Assembly: GCA_002197995.1 (NCBI GenBank)
Contig: NGZR01000004.1
Span: forward strand, 2,728,001 to 2,792,000
Direction of reading: 5' to 3'
Source of the DNA: Gaeumannomyces sp. JS-464
Taxonomy: Eukaryota > Ascomycota > Sordariomycetes > Magnaporthales > Magnaporthaceae
Length of the DNA: 64,000 nt
Position numbers and translations under genes: made by a program. The notes under the pieces are model-generated. The model saw only the letters and a program-made list of their open reading frames with translations. It had not been told where the DNA came from and searched no databases. Every line of letters begins with the position of its first letter. Within the stretch, counting starts at the first letter, position 1. Of the stretch, positions 35,710-48,875 are shown one piece after another.

Positions 35710-38700
35710 CTAGCCAACCCATCTACGGGCGTTCAGGAAGAGCTTGAACCACGGCCCGTACTGACCCCACTTCTCGAGCTGGTCCTCGGGCGCCCAGCTG
35801 CACACGTCCGCCATAACGGTCCTCTCGGGGTGCGGCATCATGGCCAACACACGCCCGTCGGGGCTGCTGACGCCGGCAATACCCATCGGGCTGCCGTTCG
35901 GCGAGTAGGGGTACTGCTCCGTGACCTTGCCGTAGTTGTCGGCGTACTTCATCGGGATGAGCCCCTGCTCGCTGAGGGACCGAATCGCCGCTGGCGAATC
36001 GAAGGACGCCCTGCCTTCGCCGTGCGAGACGACGATGGGCAGCTGCGAGCCCGACATACCGTCGAAGAACACCGACGACGACGAAGTCTTGGGAAGCTCA
36101 ATCTTGACCATCGAGACACGCCCCTCGAATTGCTGGGATGCGTTCTCAACAAAGGTGGGCCAGATGTTCTGCACGCCTGGGATGAGTTCCTTGATCCTAG
36201 TGAGCATCTGGCAGCCGTTGCAGACACCGAGAGCGAAGGTGTCTTGTTGTGTTATGGTAAGTTAGCAACAGATTATCCACTTCTATGCAAGGCCACTATC
36301 AAACATAGGCATACCTGGTCGCTTAAAGAAGTCTTGGAACGTCTTGCGAGCGTTATCGTGGAGGAGAATCGACGCAGCCCATCCCTGGCCAGCGCCGAGG
36401 ACGTCACCACTATCGAGATGTTAGTCACACTATCAACATTATGAAATACGAGTTGGCTGAGGGAACACGGTACGTACTAGCTGAACCCACCGCAGGCCGC
36501 GAGGCCCGAGTATTCCTGCAGCGAGTGACCGCCGAGGATGTCCGACATGTGGACGTCGACGGCGTCGAAGCCAGCGGCGCGGAAGGCAAATGCCATCTCG
36601 GCGTGGCCATTGACACCCTGCTCGCGTAGCACGGCAACCTTGGGTCGCGCGCTGATCAGGCCCCTCAGGCTTGTCATGACGGGCAACGTCACTTCGGCCG
36701 GGTCGAACGTGAGCTTGTACGACATGCCGGGGTCACTGGAATCGGCAAGCGCGTCGAACTCGGCCTTGGCACACGCCGGGTTATCCCGCAGCTTCTGCAT
36801 CTCGAACGACGTGCGTGACCAGATCTGCTGGAACTCGGCACGGTCCAGCACCGCGAGAGCTGTTCCGCTGCACTTGATGGTGAGCGACTTGTTGGGCGCC
36901 GAACGCGCGTATCCGATCTTCTTGATCAGACCCTTAGGCGGGCCACACGTCGCGAAGCACTCCTTGAATCGCTGCTCGTGCGCTTTGCGCACCTGGAAAA
37001 CCGCGCCCAGCTCCTCGTTGAAGAGCGTGTCAAGTATGTCCTTGGTCGAGCCCGAAGTGATCAAGTCGTCGATCTCGATGTCGACGCCACACCTGCCAGC
37101 AAACATCATTTCTGCCACAGTGGTGAGGAGACCACCGTCGGACCGGTCGTGGTAGGCCAGAACACAGCCGTCCTCGTGCAGCTGGTTGATGGCGTCGAAG
37201 AAGTCGACAAGCAGCTTGGTCGACCGCGCGTCTGGAGCCTCGCTGCCCAGCTGACCCAGTGTCTGCGCAAGCGCTGAGCCTCCCATGGCCTTCCGTCCCT
37301 CGGCGAGGTCCACGAAAAGCAGCACCGAGTCGCCAACCTCCTCAACCCGACGAAGCTGGGGAGTCCAGGTCCTACGCACGTCTTCCACAGGCGCGAACGC
37401 CGAGATGACAACCGAGACGGGCGCCGTCACGCTCTTGCTCTCGCCAGTGGCCTTGTCCTTCCACGACGCCTTCATCGAGGTCGAGTCCTTGCCCACGGGA
37501 ATTGCCAGCCGCATCTTCGGGCACAGGTCCAGGCTGATCGCCCTGACCGCCTCGTACAGCGCCGCGCCCTCACCAGGGTGGTTGACCGCCGCCATCCAGT
37601 TAGCCGACAGCTTCACCCGCCTGAGGTCACCTCTCGTGTTAGGCTCGGCCTGAATGTCCGCTGCGCTCAAGTTCATGATGCTTTCCGCCACAGCCATGCG
37701 CGCCGAGGCGGACGGCGAGATCAGCGCCAGTGTTGGCTTCTCTCCGACTGCCATGGCGTCGCCCATCCTTGTCTTCTCATCGGTGCTAAAAGACCCCAGA
37801 GTGACGGCGACATCAGCCACAGGCGTTTGCCAGGGCCCAACCAGCTGGTCTCGCGTTGTCAGGCCTCCGACTGTCCTGTCGCCAATGGTGATAAGGAACA
37901 TCTTTGACCCAACGGACGGAAGCATGAGGACGAGCTCCGCCGCCTTGGTGACTGCCTCGCCGTTGCTAAGGGTCCCGTACTGCGCCTGAAGGCTGGCCGC
38001 CGAATCAAACGGCTTGAGGTTCCGCTTGATCGTCTGATCAGTCCGAACCTGCTTCCGGCCAGGAGGGAAGATGGCGTTCATAGGGAGGTCGATCGGGAGG
38101 GGATGTTCCGGAGAGTCGCGGTCGGTCAGAACAAGCCTCGAATCGTCGTTGTTGCCCTTGGGCAGCACCGTCCCGACGGTAGCGAATGGGCAGCGCTCCC
38201 TCTGGCAGATCCTGGTGAACCGGTTGAGGTTCTCGCTGTTGACAAGCAGCACATAGCGTTCCTGGGACTCGTTGGCCCAGATCTCCAGGGGCGACATTTT
38301 ATTGTCAACCGAGTCGATCTGGCGGAGCTCGAACTTGCCACCAAATCCAGCGTCCCGCACGATCTCTGGCAGCGCGTTGGACAGACCGCCGGCGCCAACA
38401 TCGTGGATGAAAGCGAGAGGGTTTTCAGGGCCCAGCGACACGCACGCGTCAATGACCATCTGCGCCCGGCGCTCCATCTCGGGGTTGCCCCTCTGCACGC
38501 TGTTGAAGTCGAGCTCGGCGCTCGCCTCGCCCGACGCGCTGCTTGAGGCCGCGCCACCACCAAGGCCGATCAGCATTGCCGGGCCACCCAGGACGATGGC
38601 GTAGGCCGACGGCTGCACGTCGGCGCCGTTTTTAAGGGCATGCTGCGGCCGGCAGGTTCCCTGACCACCCGCGATCATGATGGGCTTATGGTAGCCCCTC

Positions 38701-40131
38701 CACTCGGGCGAATCGCTTGATTCGCCGCCCTGACCCCCGGTGTTGGTGAGCAGCGTCCGGAAGCAGCCCGTAAGGGAAGCGCGCCCATACTCGTTGGAGA
38801 AGCGCGCGCTGCCGATTGGCGCCTCCAGCATGATGTCCAGACTGCTGGCATAGTGGAACGGCTTGCCGATGTCAACCTCCCACGGGCGCGCCGCTCCTGG
38901 AATGTTGAGGTCCGACACAAAGAAGCCGCAGAGGCCGACCTTGGGAGACGAGCCCCTGCCGACAGCGCCCTCGTCCCTGATCTCGCCTCCAGCACCGGTC
39001 GCGGCGCCCGGGAATGGTGAGATGGCGGTTGGGTGGTTGTGAGTCTCAGCCTTGATGATAGAGTGTTGGACTTCCTTCGTCAACTTCCAGACGCCGGTGT
39101 GGTAGTCAGGCGCCCAGTAGTTGGCCGGGTTGCCGCTCAGGACGGCAGCGTTGTCCGAGTAGGCAGACACGGTGAACTCAGGCGTCTTCTGGTGCGTGTT
39201 CTTGATCATCTGGAATAAGCTCGTGTCCTCGGCCTTGCCATCAATGTTCCAGCTGGCATTGAAGACCTTGTGACGACAGTGCTCCGAGTTGACCTGCGCA
39301 AACATGAAGAGCTCTATATCATGTGGCGGGCGGCCCAGCGCCGTGTACGTCTCGGCCAGATACTCCATCTCGGACTGGTCTAGGGCCAGGCCCATGCGCT
39401 GGTTGTATTCCTCGAGCGCCTCAACTGGGGAGCGGCCCTGCTCCTTCTGGGCGAAGATGTCGACCACAGCCAGCCCGGCTCGCTCGCCCAGACCGAACAT
39501 ACCCTCCAGCGATGGCGGCTCCAGCGCAAGGGTCTCGGTCATGCGGTCGTAGAGCACATGGCGAAACTCGACGTCCTGCACCGCCACCGAGGCGACGGGC
39601 TCGGCAAACTCAATGGTGACGATGCGGCCCCTCTCTATGCGCTGGACCTGCTCCTTGAGGTTGCAGACATGCGCGATGCTCGTGGCCTGTGACGACCACG
39701 GACTAATGCCGCGCGGGGTAACGTAAAGCTGAATGCTGGTGCCAGCGTGGCCCGCCGAGGGCGGCAAGCTCGGGTCATTGATCTGGAGGAGATGGGCGAC
39801 CTTGGCAAGCACGTCCTTTTCGCTCTGGGGAGATTTGAGGTCGACATAGTAGACGCGCTGGCCGCTGACGGACTTGATGCTGCGACTGGTTGAATTGTTG
39901 CACTGCAAAGCGAGGGCCGGTCGACGTCAGTAAACGACGGATCGCATTACCTCTTTCAATAGGTTTTCATTCTCCAAAGACCCCCAGCAAGGTAAACAGC
40001 CAGTGGCCGCGCCAGGTCAGCAGCATGCAAGGCAGCGGGCGCCCGTCAAAGACGTCACGTACGCGATCAAGAAGCTTCTGCGCCTCGGCGACGGTGAAGC
40101 ATTCGCCTCCGATGAGTATATGGGGCGCCAT
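35710..40131 (-). CDS. ADE6: Phosphoribosylformylglycinamidine synthase (FGAM synthase)
   Basis: This enzyme catalyses the fourth step of de novo purine synthesis: FGAR + glutamine + ATP to FGAM, in the cytosol. Exons 40131-40063, 39902-36478, 36409-36315 and 36242-35710 give 1373 aa with no frame error. Exon 1 is [23 protein letters not shown]; the first intron uses GTACGT and a TTTACTGAC branch. The synthetase part shows [38 protein letters not shown] and GGQGTCRP. The C-terminal glutaminase domain carries [17 protein letters not shown], the catalytic Cys in [10 protein letters not shown] (about residue 1203) and the His/Glu in MPHPERT (about 1334). The last introns split the glutaminase domain at FSYGD and at KRPDTF. 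The intact 3.4 kb exon shows that indels are not uniform across the window. Confidence 0.96.
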
Positions 40132-40766
40132 GGCGAAGAGGATACGGTGATCACGGAGAATTGGCAATGGCGCCCATGGGAATGAACTCGTATCTTTTCT
40201 ATTGAAATCTACCAAAGGTCTAAGACAGAGGTGGCGCGGGGCCGCGAGAAAAAAAAAAAAAGTCGCCTGGAAGGATGTGGTCATCACCAGGCCTCTTCCC
40301 AGTGGTGGTAGCGGGGTAGAAGGATTTTCTGCCGCTTTGGGGGTGGGGGCCGCTGGAACCATGCAAAGCGGGCGCTTGGGCGGTCAGCCGCCAGTAGCGG
40401 GGTTTTGGGGCTGCAGCTCTCAGCCCGGGCTGAGGCTTCCCTGGGATTGGCCGGACCAATACTGCATGCAATATGGCGATCACGTGCCGACTCGTCAAAT
40501 CCCTGACAGGCTACAGACGTGTTTGTCGAATCCAAAGACAGGCAAACGCGTTTTACTTGATTGACCAGTCGCCATTTTTCCCTCTAGAGCCGTGCTGTGA
40601 GATCCATAACGATACGTTCGAGGATACTCTCGGGAACTCCTTCCGAGACGGCGATAAAGCATTGGGATATTTAAGCACTCTCCAGGCTCATATTCCCAGG
40701 CTCTCTGAATCACTATTGGCCTGCACACCGTCTCATTGAGAAACCCCACACTCACTCTCTGCAGCC
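40132..40766. other. Divergent promoter: ADE6 / NSE2
   Basis: The gap between the two starts includes an A13 run at 40249-40261. No coding sequence is recognised. Confidence 0.5.
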
Positions 40767-42172
40767 ATGTCCAGTAGCAGGCGCCTCGTCCAAGGCGGGG
40801 CCCCCTCGGCTGGCCGTCGTCCTGGCCGGGACAGACCAGACGCCGCGCTTGAGATGCCGCCGTACGAGCGGCCAGCCTTTACCATGTCCGACCCGGCGCG
40901 GCAGACCTTGGCCGGTCTAGCCAACAACACCGAGGCTCTGGCAGAGCTCGAGAGGACCCTCGCCAGCCTGTCCAAGCTGCTGCCCACCGCCATCAGCAGC
41001 ATCAACGACCGCCTGATCGAGCGCCGGGAGGACGCCGAGCGGAGGGCCAAGAAAAGACGGCAGCAGCCGGTCTCTTCTGGCGAGGTCGCCGACGGTGACG
41101 CGAGGGTTGAGCAGGCCCTATCCCACCTTGAGGACGTCGTGCCCGGCCTGTCCGCCGACATAGAAGCCGCGGCGCGCGACGTTATCAACTACCGGTACGC
41201 GACACATTATGCCAAGACGTCCCTGCGCGATGCCCACACCGCTGTCCAGGCCCAGCCCCGGCAGGCAGTGGCAACAGCGGCTTCTGCCAACGGCGCACGT
41301 GCGGCCAATGGTGGCCATGGCCAGCGGCTCCGCTTCCAGGACGTCGAGGATGTCGACGACTTCCTATCCTCCACCCAGCGGGCTGCAGCGGACGAGGACG
41401 TGGACGAAAATGAGGAGGGAGAGGGCAGCTCGAGGGCATCCCGGAAGAAGCGCATCAAAGGCCCGCCCGGCCCCCTACGTCTGTACGCCGAGGCACGCAA
41501 GGCCAAGGCAGCCGAGTTCGAGTCCATGTCTGCGTACGACAAGTATGCCCAGGACAATGACTACATTTCCCTCAAGAAGCACTGGCACGACGCCCTGCAC
41601 CCGGACGGCACCCAAACCCTTCCGGATGCCCATCGCTGGTTTGACAGCGACGGGAACCCCGTCCTGCCATCCGCCACCAATGGTGGGGGAGCAGGCGATG
41701 GCGACGATAACGACGACGATCTAATTGTGGCCGGGGTCAGCGACAGCCTCAAGTGCCCTCTTACTCTCCGCGATTTCGAAGTGCCATATTCGAACAACAA
41801 GTGCAAGCATACCTTTGAAAAGTCGGCAATAGTGGGCATGCTTACCAGGGAGAGGGGCACGCCTCTGGCCTGTCCGGTGGGCGGGTGCCCAGCGGTATGC
41901 ATATCCTGGGTTATCCTGCAAGCTACAGCGTTCATACCATTCGGAAAGCTAACAAATTCGATCCTCACAAGACCTTCACGCTGAATGACTTTTTCCATGA
42001 CCTTGTCATGAAGCGCAGAGTTGACAGGGCAAATCAACGAGCAGAGGAAGAGGAGAGTGGCTCAGAAACCGAGGACGCAGATGGCCCCAGCATGGTCGAG
42101 ACGGGTGCCCGCAGTCGAGCCAATCGAAGCATCAAAACAGAGATCATCAAACCCGATTCTTTAGATGACTAG
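40767..42172 (+). CDS. NSE2: SUMO E3 ligase Nse2/Mms21 (SP-RING), SMC5/6 complex
   Basis: Nse2 is the SUMO ligase subunit of the SMC5/6 DNA-repair complex in the nucleus. Exons 40767-41894 and 41972-42172 give 442 aa with an intact frame; the intron has an AAGCTAAC branch point. The N-terminal half is helical (LAELERTLASLSKLLPTAIS; RREDAERRAKKRRQQ), as expected for the arm that binds Smc5. The SP-RING lies near residues 325-395: LKCPLTLRDFEVPYSNNKCK, HTFEKSAIV and LACPVGGC give the Cys-His-Cys-Cys zinc ligands. The C-terminal tail is acidic and ends TEIIKPDSLDD, possibly containing a SUMO site (IKTE). It is longer than yeast Mms21 but typical of filamentous fungi. Confidence 0.88.
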
Positions 42173-42459
42173 GTAGAGACAGAGAATCCGAGAATCATGA
42201 CAAGCAGTCGCAGACGGCTAGACGAGCCATCTCTTTTGCACATTTCTTTGTTTGTGAACGAGTCTCCTTCCCACTTTGGACAACTTACTACCAGGTCGTG
42301 ACAGAGTAGCAGTCACTCAATGTAGTTGTAACCAATATGTCATTTCTCCCAACGGTATTACTTAGTTACACCTCCGGCGTGGCGGCCTTTCATAGTTGAT
42401 ACTGATAGAACAGAGCGAGCGATGCATACAATAACCTGGCTGAGCTCCCGGCAGCCGCT

Positions 42460-45122
42460 CTAGCTGTCCTGCTTCTCTCCTGCATGGGCAGCATCCGTCG
42501 GACGGCTCCACGTTCGAATATGACCTATTGACTCCGTTAGATGTTGAATGGTTTGCTGAGGGGGCAAACTCGGGAATGCTTACCGTTCTTACAGCTGGTC
42601 ATGATAGAATCTTCGGTAAACTCAAGCCAGCAGAGCGGGTCTTTGTCAATGCTCTTGGACTAGATGTCCCCGGTGGTGAGGTTAGCGGCATTGCCAAATA
42701 TGCAGGGCCAAAAATAAGGGAGGGGGACGAGCGCTTACGCAAACTGGAGGCAGCATCGCTGTCTTGGCCCGAGGCACGACCGGATGTGGTAGCACCTTTT
42801 CCGCCGGCTCGGAGGCTGTCGACGTAGTGTTTTGTGTCTCAGCACGCTGCAGTGGCGACGTGGCCGCCGCGCCTCTCTGGATAGAAGCCTGTGCATGTTG
42901 GGTATCAGCAACTTATTCGCCTCGGAACACTGCCACTAGAAAACAGGAACCTTCATTGACATGCAACAAACATTGGGTTTATAGGGCCAGTGACAACTGT
43001 ACCACCACCCACGTTTTCATCCAACAATACGTGGCGGGTCAAACTTACAGCGGCCTTGGGTCTATGGAGCATTCCGACATTGAAGTCCCACAGGCACAGT
43101 CGGCAGTCCTCGCCAACGCTGCCAAATCGGTAGTTTTTGGTATCGCATCTCCAGGGGTCGAATGCAACTGAGGTCACCCACGACTGATGTCCTTGGCATC
43201 GCGCGATGAGGGCTGACTCTGCGGGGCACCAGATCGAGATGAGGTCGTCTTGCCCTCCTGTGAGGACGTACTTGCCGTCAGGGGACCAGCACACGCAGCT
43301 GAGACCACCATAGTATGAAAGGAACAGGTCAAGAAGCCTAGGGGAATTTGTCAGTCTATCAAGTCCTAAACACCGGCGTTATTTGGGCTCGGAAAAAAAC
43401 TGGTATGGGTATAACAGTGCCTCTGCAATTCATATACGTACTGCTCCTTCAGGTAGTCGATGATGCGCAGGGAGCCGTCCTCCGAGACAACAGCCAGGTG
43501 CCTGTTGTCGGGAGAGAAGGAAAAGGCGTTCACGCGCTGGTTGGAGAGCTTCCAGACAGACACCGGATTGAACTTCTGGTTTTTGGAGGAGACAGATTTG
43601 ACAACCAGAATCTGCTGGCGGAAATTGATCCGAGGCTTGACGCCTGACGTAGCCGTTGTGTCTGGCTCGCCATTCTCCTTGGAGGTGTCATTCTCCTCCT
43701 CTTCGGGGGAGAAGCTTGCATCCTCCTTCTCCTTGTCGTAGACGACGAGCGATCCATCCATGTGAGCCGCCATGAACAGATTTTCCGACCCAGGGATCCA
43801 GCGAATCTCGGACACAGGAGTTCCGTTAATGATGCCCTGATAGAATGGCAAAGTTAGTACCACACAGCAAACTCGGTTGTTCAAGTAGAGGCATGATAAC
43901 GAAACAGAAGACCCTACATTCTTGTTGAGCCTCGTATATCTCTGGGAGACTGGCTCCCACCAGATGACTTCGCCAGTAGAGAAGCCCATGACCACGTCTA
44001 TATGCGTGGTGCTCCGAGTGATCTTATTGACGTCGTGGCACAGAGAGTGGGCTTTGGTAAACAGAATCTTAGTCAAGTAGTCGGCCTGGAAGATTGTCAG
44101 TAAAGGCTTGGAATTGCGCGAGGAGAGTCCACACAATGAGCTACTGTGGTGGCAAACTAGACAATCACATACCTTGCTCGGTGAGGACAGGTCTAGCCAC
44201 TGAAAGGCCCGGTTGATGTTCGCAAAGGCGAACATACCGTCGCTGGGGCGCTCCGCCAGCCTCTTGGAGAGGTTCTCATGGATTATGACCCGGGAGATGA
44301 AGGAAGAGTTGCTCTTAGTAATGTTATTCTTGGGCTTCCTCCTCCTATTGGCATCCTTAGTGGGGGCTTGTGTGAGGAGCGTGTTCCCTTGACCGAAGGC
44401 TGGCGCGGACGAGGCCAACTCGCTCGAGGTTGCCCTGCCATCGGTGCTCATGCCCGCGTCCGTGGAGGACTCGCTCTCGCGGGGTTTCTCCGGGACGCTC
44501 GCCTGTCCGGCGCCGCTCTCCTGCAGGCTCGTCGTGGACACGGCGGCCACCATCTTGTTCAAGGCCGGTGGCGTGGAGCGATCATCGAGGTTCAGGAGCG
44601 ACAGCTTGCTGCCTGCGGTGGCGGGCTGGGGAGTGGTAGCCAGGGGGTTGAGGTTCACGGGAGGTGCCTCGGACGGATGAGGCGGGGGCGTTGCCAAGTG
44701 CAGGTCCTCCTTGAGTACGTATAGACCTTGAGGTTTGTGATGGTTAGCCTAGATCGCATCATATGCAACATGCATGTGAGTATCACCCCCTGTCAACAGG
44801 GCCAACAACTGCGGGTGGTTGGCTCACCCTCTCCGACGAGGAACTGGAACTCGGGCCCCGAGGGGTTCGACAGGATATTGTTCGTCTCGATCATGGGCGC
44901 GATGTGTCCACCCGCCGCCATAGCTGCGTTGTAGGCAGCCTGGGTCGGGTATCGAGGAGGGGGGAAGAACACTACTGTCGCAAGAAGTAGATGGACATCA
45001 GCAATGGTCTATGCTTGTTCGCGCAAGGGATGCTGAAGGCGAAACCAAGAAAGCCTGGAATGTTGATTGAAGAGTTGAGGCTGCAGCATTGAATGTGTCG
45101 TGGATGGGAGAGCGTACAACAT
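42460..45122 (-). CDS. creC: WD40 protein CreC (partner of the CreB deubiquitinase), two indels
   Basis: CreC is the WDR20/48-like scaffold that stabilises and activates the deubiquitinase CreB in carbon catabolite repression. Nine exons are read: 45122-45118, 44971-44828, 44726-44173, 44085-43918, 43836-43442, 43337-43049, 42888-42739, 42660-42584 and 42524-42460. Together they give about 614 aa. Recognisable blocks are [127 protein letters not shown] and [15 protein letters not shown]. The end is [16 protein letters not shown]. The five-base first exon (ATGTT) is inferred from MFVLPPP-type starts of relatives. A six-G run at 44961-44966 needs one base fewer, and near 42600 one extra base (ATGGACC for ATGACC) would stop the protein at IMDQL. 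Both look like errors, since the family tail follows directly. Confidence 0.88.
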
Positions 45123-46371
45123 GGTGACGACTTGGCTCGAGGCCTGATCAGAGCGCGGATAGGGAGGCAGAGGAAGGGGCTCCGGAGGAGGAGGGAGCTT
45201 TCCGATCAAGGGGCCTCGACGTTCACTTCCAAGTCGCACGGCTCGCGAAGCTCGTAGGAAGGGCACCTGCGAGTGTGGAAGTTGCGAAGGCGCTGGCGGG
45301 TAGCGGTAGGAAAGGCTGTTGGAAAGGGGAAGGAGAGCGGTAGCGACGGACGGTTGGGAGTTGCGGTTATTATTGCGCAAAGGAAGCTTCGCTTGTCAAG
45401 CGGCGCAAGGCCCGGGGCTCGGCTTCTGCATGTGCTCAATTGCCCCGTCCCTGTCCATCGCTGCGCAGGGAGCTACCGCATTCGATCAATTTGTGGGGTA
45501 ATCAGCCCCCAGCCCCTCTTTCCCCAGCTTCCACGCAGCGAGAGTGCTGAATCCTAGACGGGGTGACGGGTTAGATGACGAAGGGCACCTTCGTCATCAA
45601 CGGTGCAGCGAGTGTTGTGGCCGAAGATCTATGAGACCTCGAAACTGCGTGTAGCAGAAAGAACTGCATCCTCGAAAACTGTTAAGTGCACAGAAGAGGG
45701 AAAGCTGCATCTGAGAAACTGCAAACGAAACTTGCATGCATGTGGGCTTCCGGATTTATTGACAGCCAAGGAACCGTCCTTCAAGCAACCTGGCCATCGA
45801 TCAAAACCAATGCGCGATACCGTGCAGGGCAATGGATAGATGCGACAGCTTGCTTGAAATAGAATCCCCATTCCATTTCAGTGCAAGCGGATTCCATTGC
45901 AGACTCGGTGCAGCACAGACTTCGGTTTTGGTTGGCTGCGACGTGTTTAGAGCTTGGCTAGCGGGGCGCACTGGAAATCTGACCAGTTAGCAGCGCTGTG
46001 TTTGGTGGCATGGACGCCCTGGCTCCAGCTGTTCTCCCACATCCCTGCGCAGACACCCCTGAACGGAGAGCTGTCCCGCTGGATCCGACCTGCTGGGCAG
46101 CACTGACATTAGGTATACCAGACGTCGATTGACATGCAAGCTTAGGTAGCCCGGCAGGCCGCCTCCCGCTGTCCATCTACCAATCACCAGCTTATCATCT
46201 GGCTTCTCTGGCTGCCTCTCCCTTGGGCAGGACGACCGCTGCTCCGTCATCCATATTCTTGTCCCACGGCCCTTTCCTCGATGATGATTTTCTTGCCTTA
46301 GCCCCCGACGAGCACAACCCCGACAACGGCGAGCATGATTTGACGGGAAACGCCCTTCCCCCTGAGGCAAC
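45123..46371. other. Divergent promoter: creC / GEM1
   Basis: These 1.25 kb contain a perfect 11-bp inverted repeat at 45574-45598. No recognisable coding sequence beyond the two 5' leaders is seen. Confidence 0.5.
45574..45598. repeat. Perfect 11-bp inverted repeat, 3-nt loop
   Basis: GATGACGAAGG (45574-45584), a GCA spacer and CCTTCGTCATC (45588-45598) form a perfect hairpin or dyad about 450 bp upstream of the creC start and 770 bp upstream of GEM1. It could be a dimeric regulator site or an RNA hairpin in a leader. The arms hold a CRE/AP-1-like TGACG core. Confidence 0.8.
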
Positions 46372-48341
46372 ATGACGACAGGTTAGTTGACACATTTCAC
46401 TTGCCTGTCTCCCTGTTCCTTTCTCTCTTTCCGCAGCATCATCTGACACCCGCGGCGAGTGCAACTAGTGCGCATCTGCGTGTGCGGCGACGAGGGCACT
46501 GGCAAGTCCAGCCTGATCGCGTCGCTGGTCAAGGACGTGTTCGTTGCCAACAAGATCCAGCCGGTCCTCCCCCAGATCACGATCCCGCCCAACATCGGAA
46601 CCCCCGACAATGTCGTCACCACCATCGTCGATACCTCGGCCCGCCCCCAGGACCGCACCACGCTGCGCAAGGAGATCCGCAAGTCCAACGTCATCCTGCT
46701 GGTCTACTCGGACCACTACAGCTACGAACGCGTCGCCCTGTTCTGGATGCCCTACTTCCGCTCCCTCGGCGTTAATGTCCCCGTGGTGTTGTGCGCAACA
46801 AGTCGGACCTGGCCGGCGAGGGCGGTTTCGTCCAGGTCGCCGACGAGGAGATGTTGCCCGTCATGACTGAGTTCCGCGAGATCGATTCGTGCGTCCGCTC
46901 TAGCGCCAAGGAGCACCGCAACGTTGTCGAGGCCTTCTTCCTCTGCCAGAAGGCCGTCACACACCCCATCGCCCCGCTCTTTGACTACAAGGAGGGCAAG
47001 CTGAAGCCTGCCTGTATCGACGCTCTCAGGCGCATATTTTATCTGAGCGACAAGGATCAGGATGGCTACCTCAGCGACCAGGAGATGCATGAGTTCCAAG
47101 CAAAGTCTTTTGACAAGCCCCTGTTGCCCGAAGAGCTGGAAAACATCAAGACAACCATCGCCAAAGCCATCCCCAACTCCCGCATAGAACACGGCATTGA
47201 CCAGCAAGGCTTTTTGCTGCTGAACAAGCTCTATGCCGAGAAGGGCCGACACGAGACAATCTGGACAATCCTACGCCACCACCACTACACCGACAGCCTG
47301 AGCCTTCGCGACAGCTTTCTGCGCCCCAAATTTGACGTACCCGAATATGCGTCGGCCGAGCTTAGCCCGGCCGGCTATCGATTCTTTGTGGACCTGTTCC
47401 TCCTGTTCGATAAAGATAATGACGGCGGCTTGAACGACCAGGAGCCTCGCCGCGCTTTTCGCGCCTACGCCGGGGCTACCAGCGTCGTGGCAAGAAACCT
47501 CGTTCCCATCTTCCACGGTCAGAAACGAGGCGGGATATATAACTCTGCAAGGATGGCTAGCGCAATGGAGTATGACGACATTCGTCGAGCCCAAGACCAC
47601 GCTGGAGTATCTCGCGTATCTGGGCTTTGAGCCTCCCAACCCGAGAGACGCCATCACGGCAGCGCTCAAGATAACCAAGGCCCGCAAGCGGAGGAGGAAA
47701 CCGGGCAGGGTGGAACGCAACGTTGTGTTGTGCTACATCATTGGCGCATCTGGTGCTGGCAAATCGTCTTTGCTCGATGCCTTCCTTAGTCGGCCGTTCG
47801 AGCCGCTTTACCGACCGACCATCAAGCCGCGACGAGCAGTGAACAATGTTGAGCTTCAAGGCGGTAGACAGTGCTACCTTATCCTGGAGGAGCTTGGGGA
47901 GCTGGAACCGGCCATACTCGAAAACCAGGCCAAGCTGGATGCATGCGATCTCATCTGCTACGCATACGACTCGTCTGACCCGGACTCGTTTTCACACATT
48001 GTGTCGCTACGGCGGCGCTTCCCCCAGCTCGACGACCTACCCGCCATATACACAGCGCTCAAGGCTGACCGGGACAAGACGATGCAGCGCAGTGAACTGC
48101 AACCTGATGCGTATACATCAAGCTTGAATATGAGCACGCCCCTACACGTGAGCGTCACGTGGAACAGCATCAGCGAGCTCTTCGTCGCGCTCGCCGAGGC
48201 GGCCACCAACCCCAGCACAGCGTTCCCGAAGAGCGAAGAGCCGCCACCAGACAGGACTAGCCTGTACGTCGCCCTAGGCGCTACCGCCTGCGCCGCCGCC
48301 GCGCCTTCATGATATGGCGGCGATCCACCAATTCGATCTGA
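46372..48341 (+). CDS. GEM1: Mitochondrial Rho GTPase Gem1 (Miro), three indels
   Basis: Gem1 is a tail-anchored outer mitochondrial membrane GTPase that governs mitochondrial shape, inheritance and ER contact sites (ERMES). Exon 1 is only 46372-46381 and exon 2 is 46469-48341. Splicing gives [20 protein letters not shown] with the first P-loop at residues 10-17. EF-hands are at [12 protein letters not shown] (about 198) and [12 protein letters not shown] (about 320). The second GTPase P-loop is [14 protein letters not shown] (about 429). The C-terminal anchor is [15 protein letters not shown], continuing [13 protein letters not shown] is missing near 46795 (LCANKSDL), an extra C sits near 47448 (DQELAALF), and one base is missing near 48300 just before the anchor. 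Corrected length is about 627 aa, the normal size. Confidence 0.92.
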
Positions 48342-48857
48342 GTTGGGCCGGCGTTCCAACCGACCAAGCAACCGGCCCGTCCATCGTTTCTCAGGAGTCT
48401 GACTCTCCTCACTTGCTTCCGAACTTGCCTCCCTTATCGGTCCTTTGCTAGCACTGGCGTCTAGAGGTCGTCTTAAAACTCGTAATAGCTGGTCTCTTTC
48501 AGTTTCCTCCATCTATCTTGCCCCGCTCACTCTGCTTCTCCTTCTTGTCTGATCCCACTCTCTTCGCTCCACGCATGTGGACGACGCTCCACCCGAGCTC
48601 TGTGGACCTTTGATACCCAACTCTGTTAGTCTGAGGACTCACTCAAGGCTTAATCGCATTTTATTCCGCTACGATAGGGCCCGGCATCCTTCATGTGATG
48701 ATGCGGTGCATGCCAGGCAGACCGTATCACCTCCGCTTCTAAACTTGGGTAAGTATGTGTAGGTCGACAAAAATTCCTTTCTTCAAGGAACACAACGTCA
48801 ACGACAGAGCCCAGGCGGCTCTCTCCACCCGTTTGGCCAACAAACCATCGGCATAGG

Positions 48858-48875
48858 CAGGTACCTAGGTACCTG
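48858..48875. repeat. 18-bp perfect palindrome CAGGTACCTAGGTACCTG
   Basis: The sequence equals its own reverse complement. Related palindromes are at 49784-49797 and 63166-63185. Confidence 0.9.
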
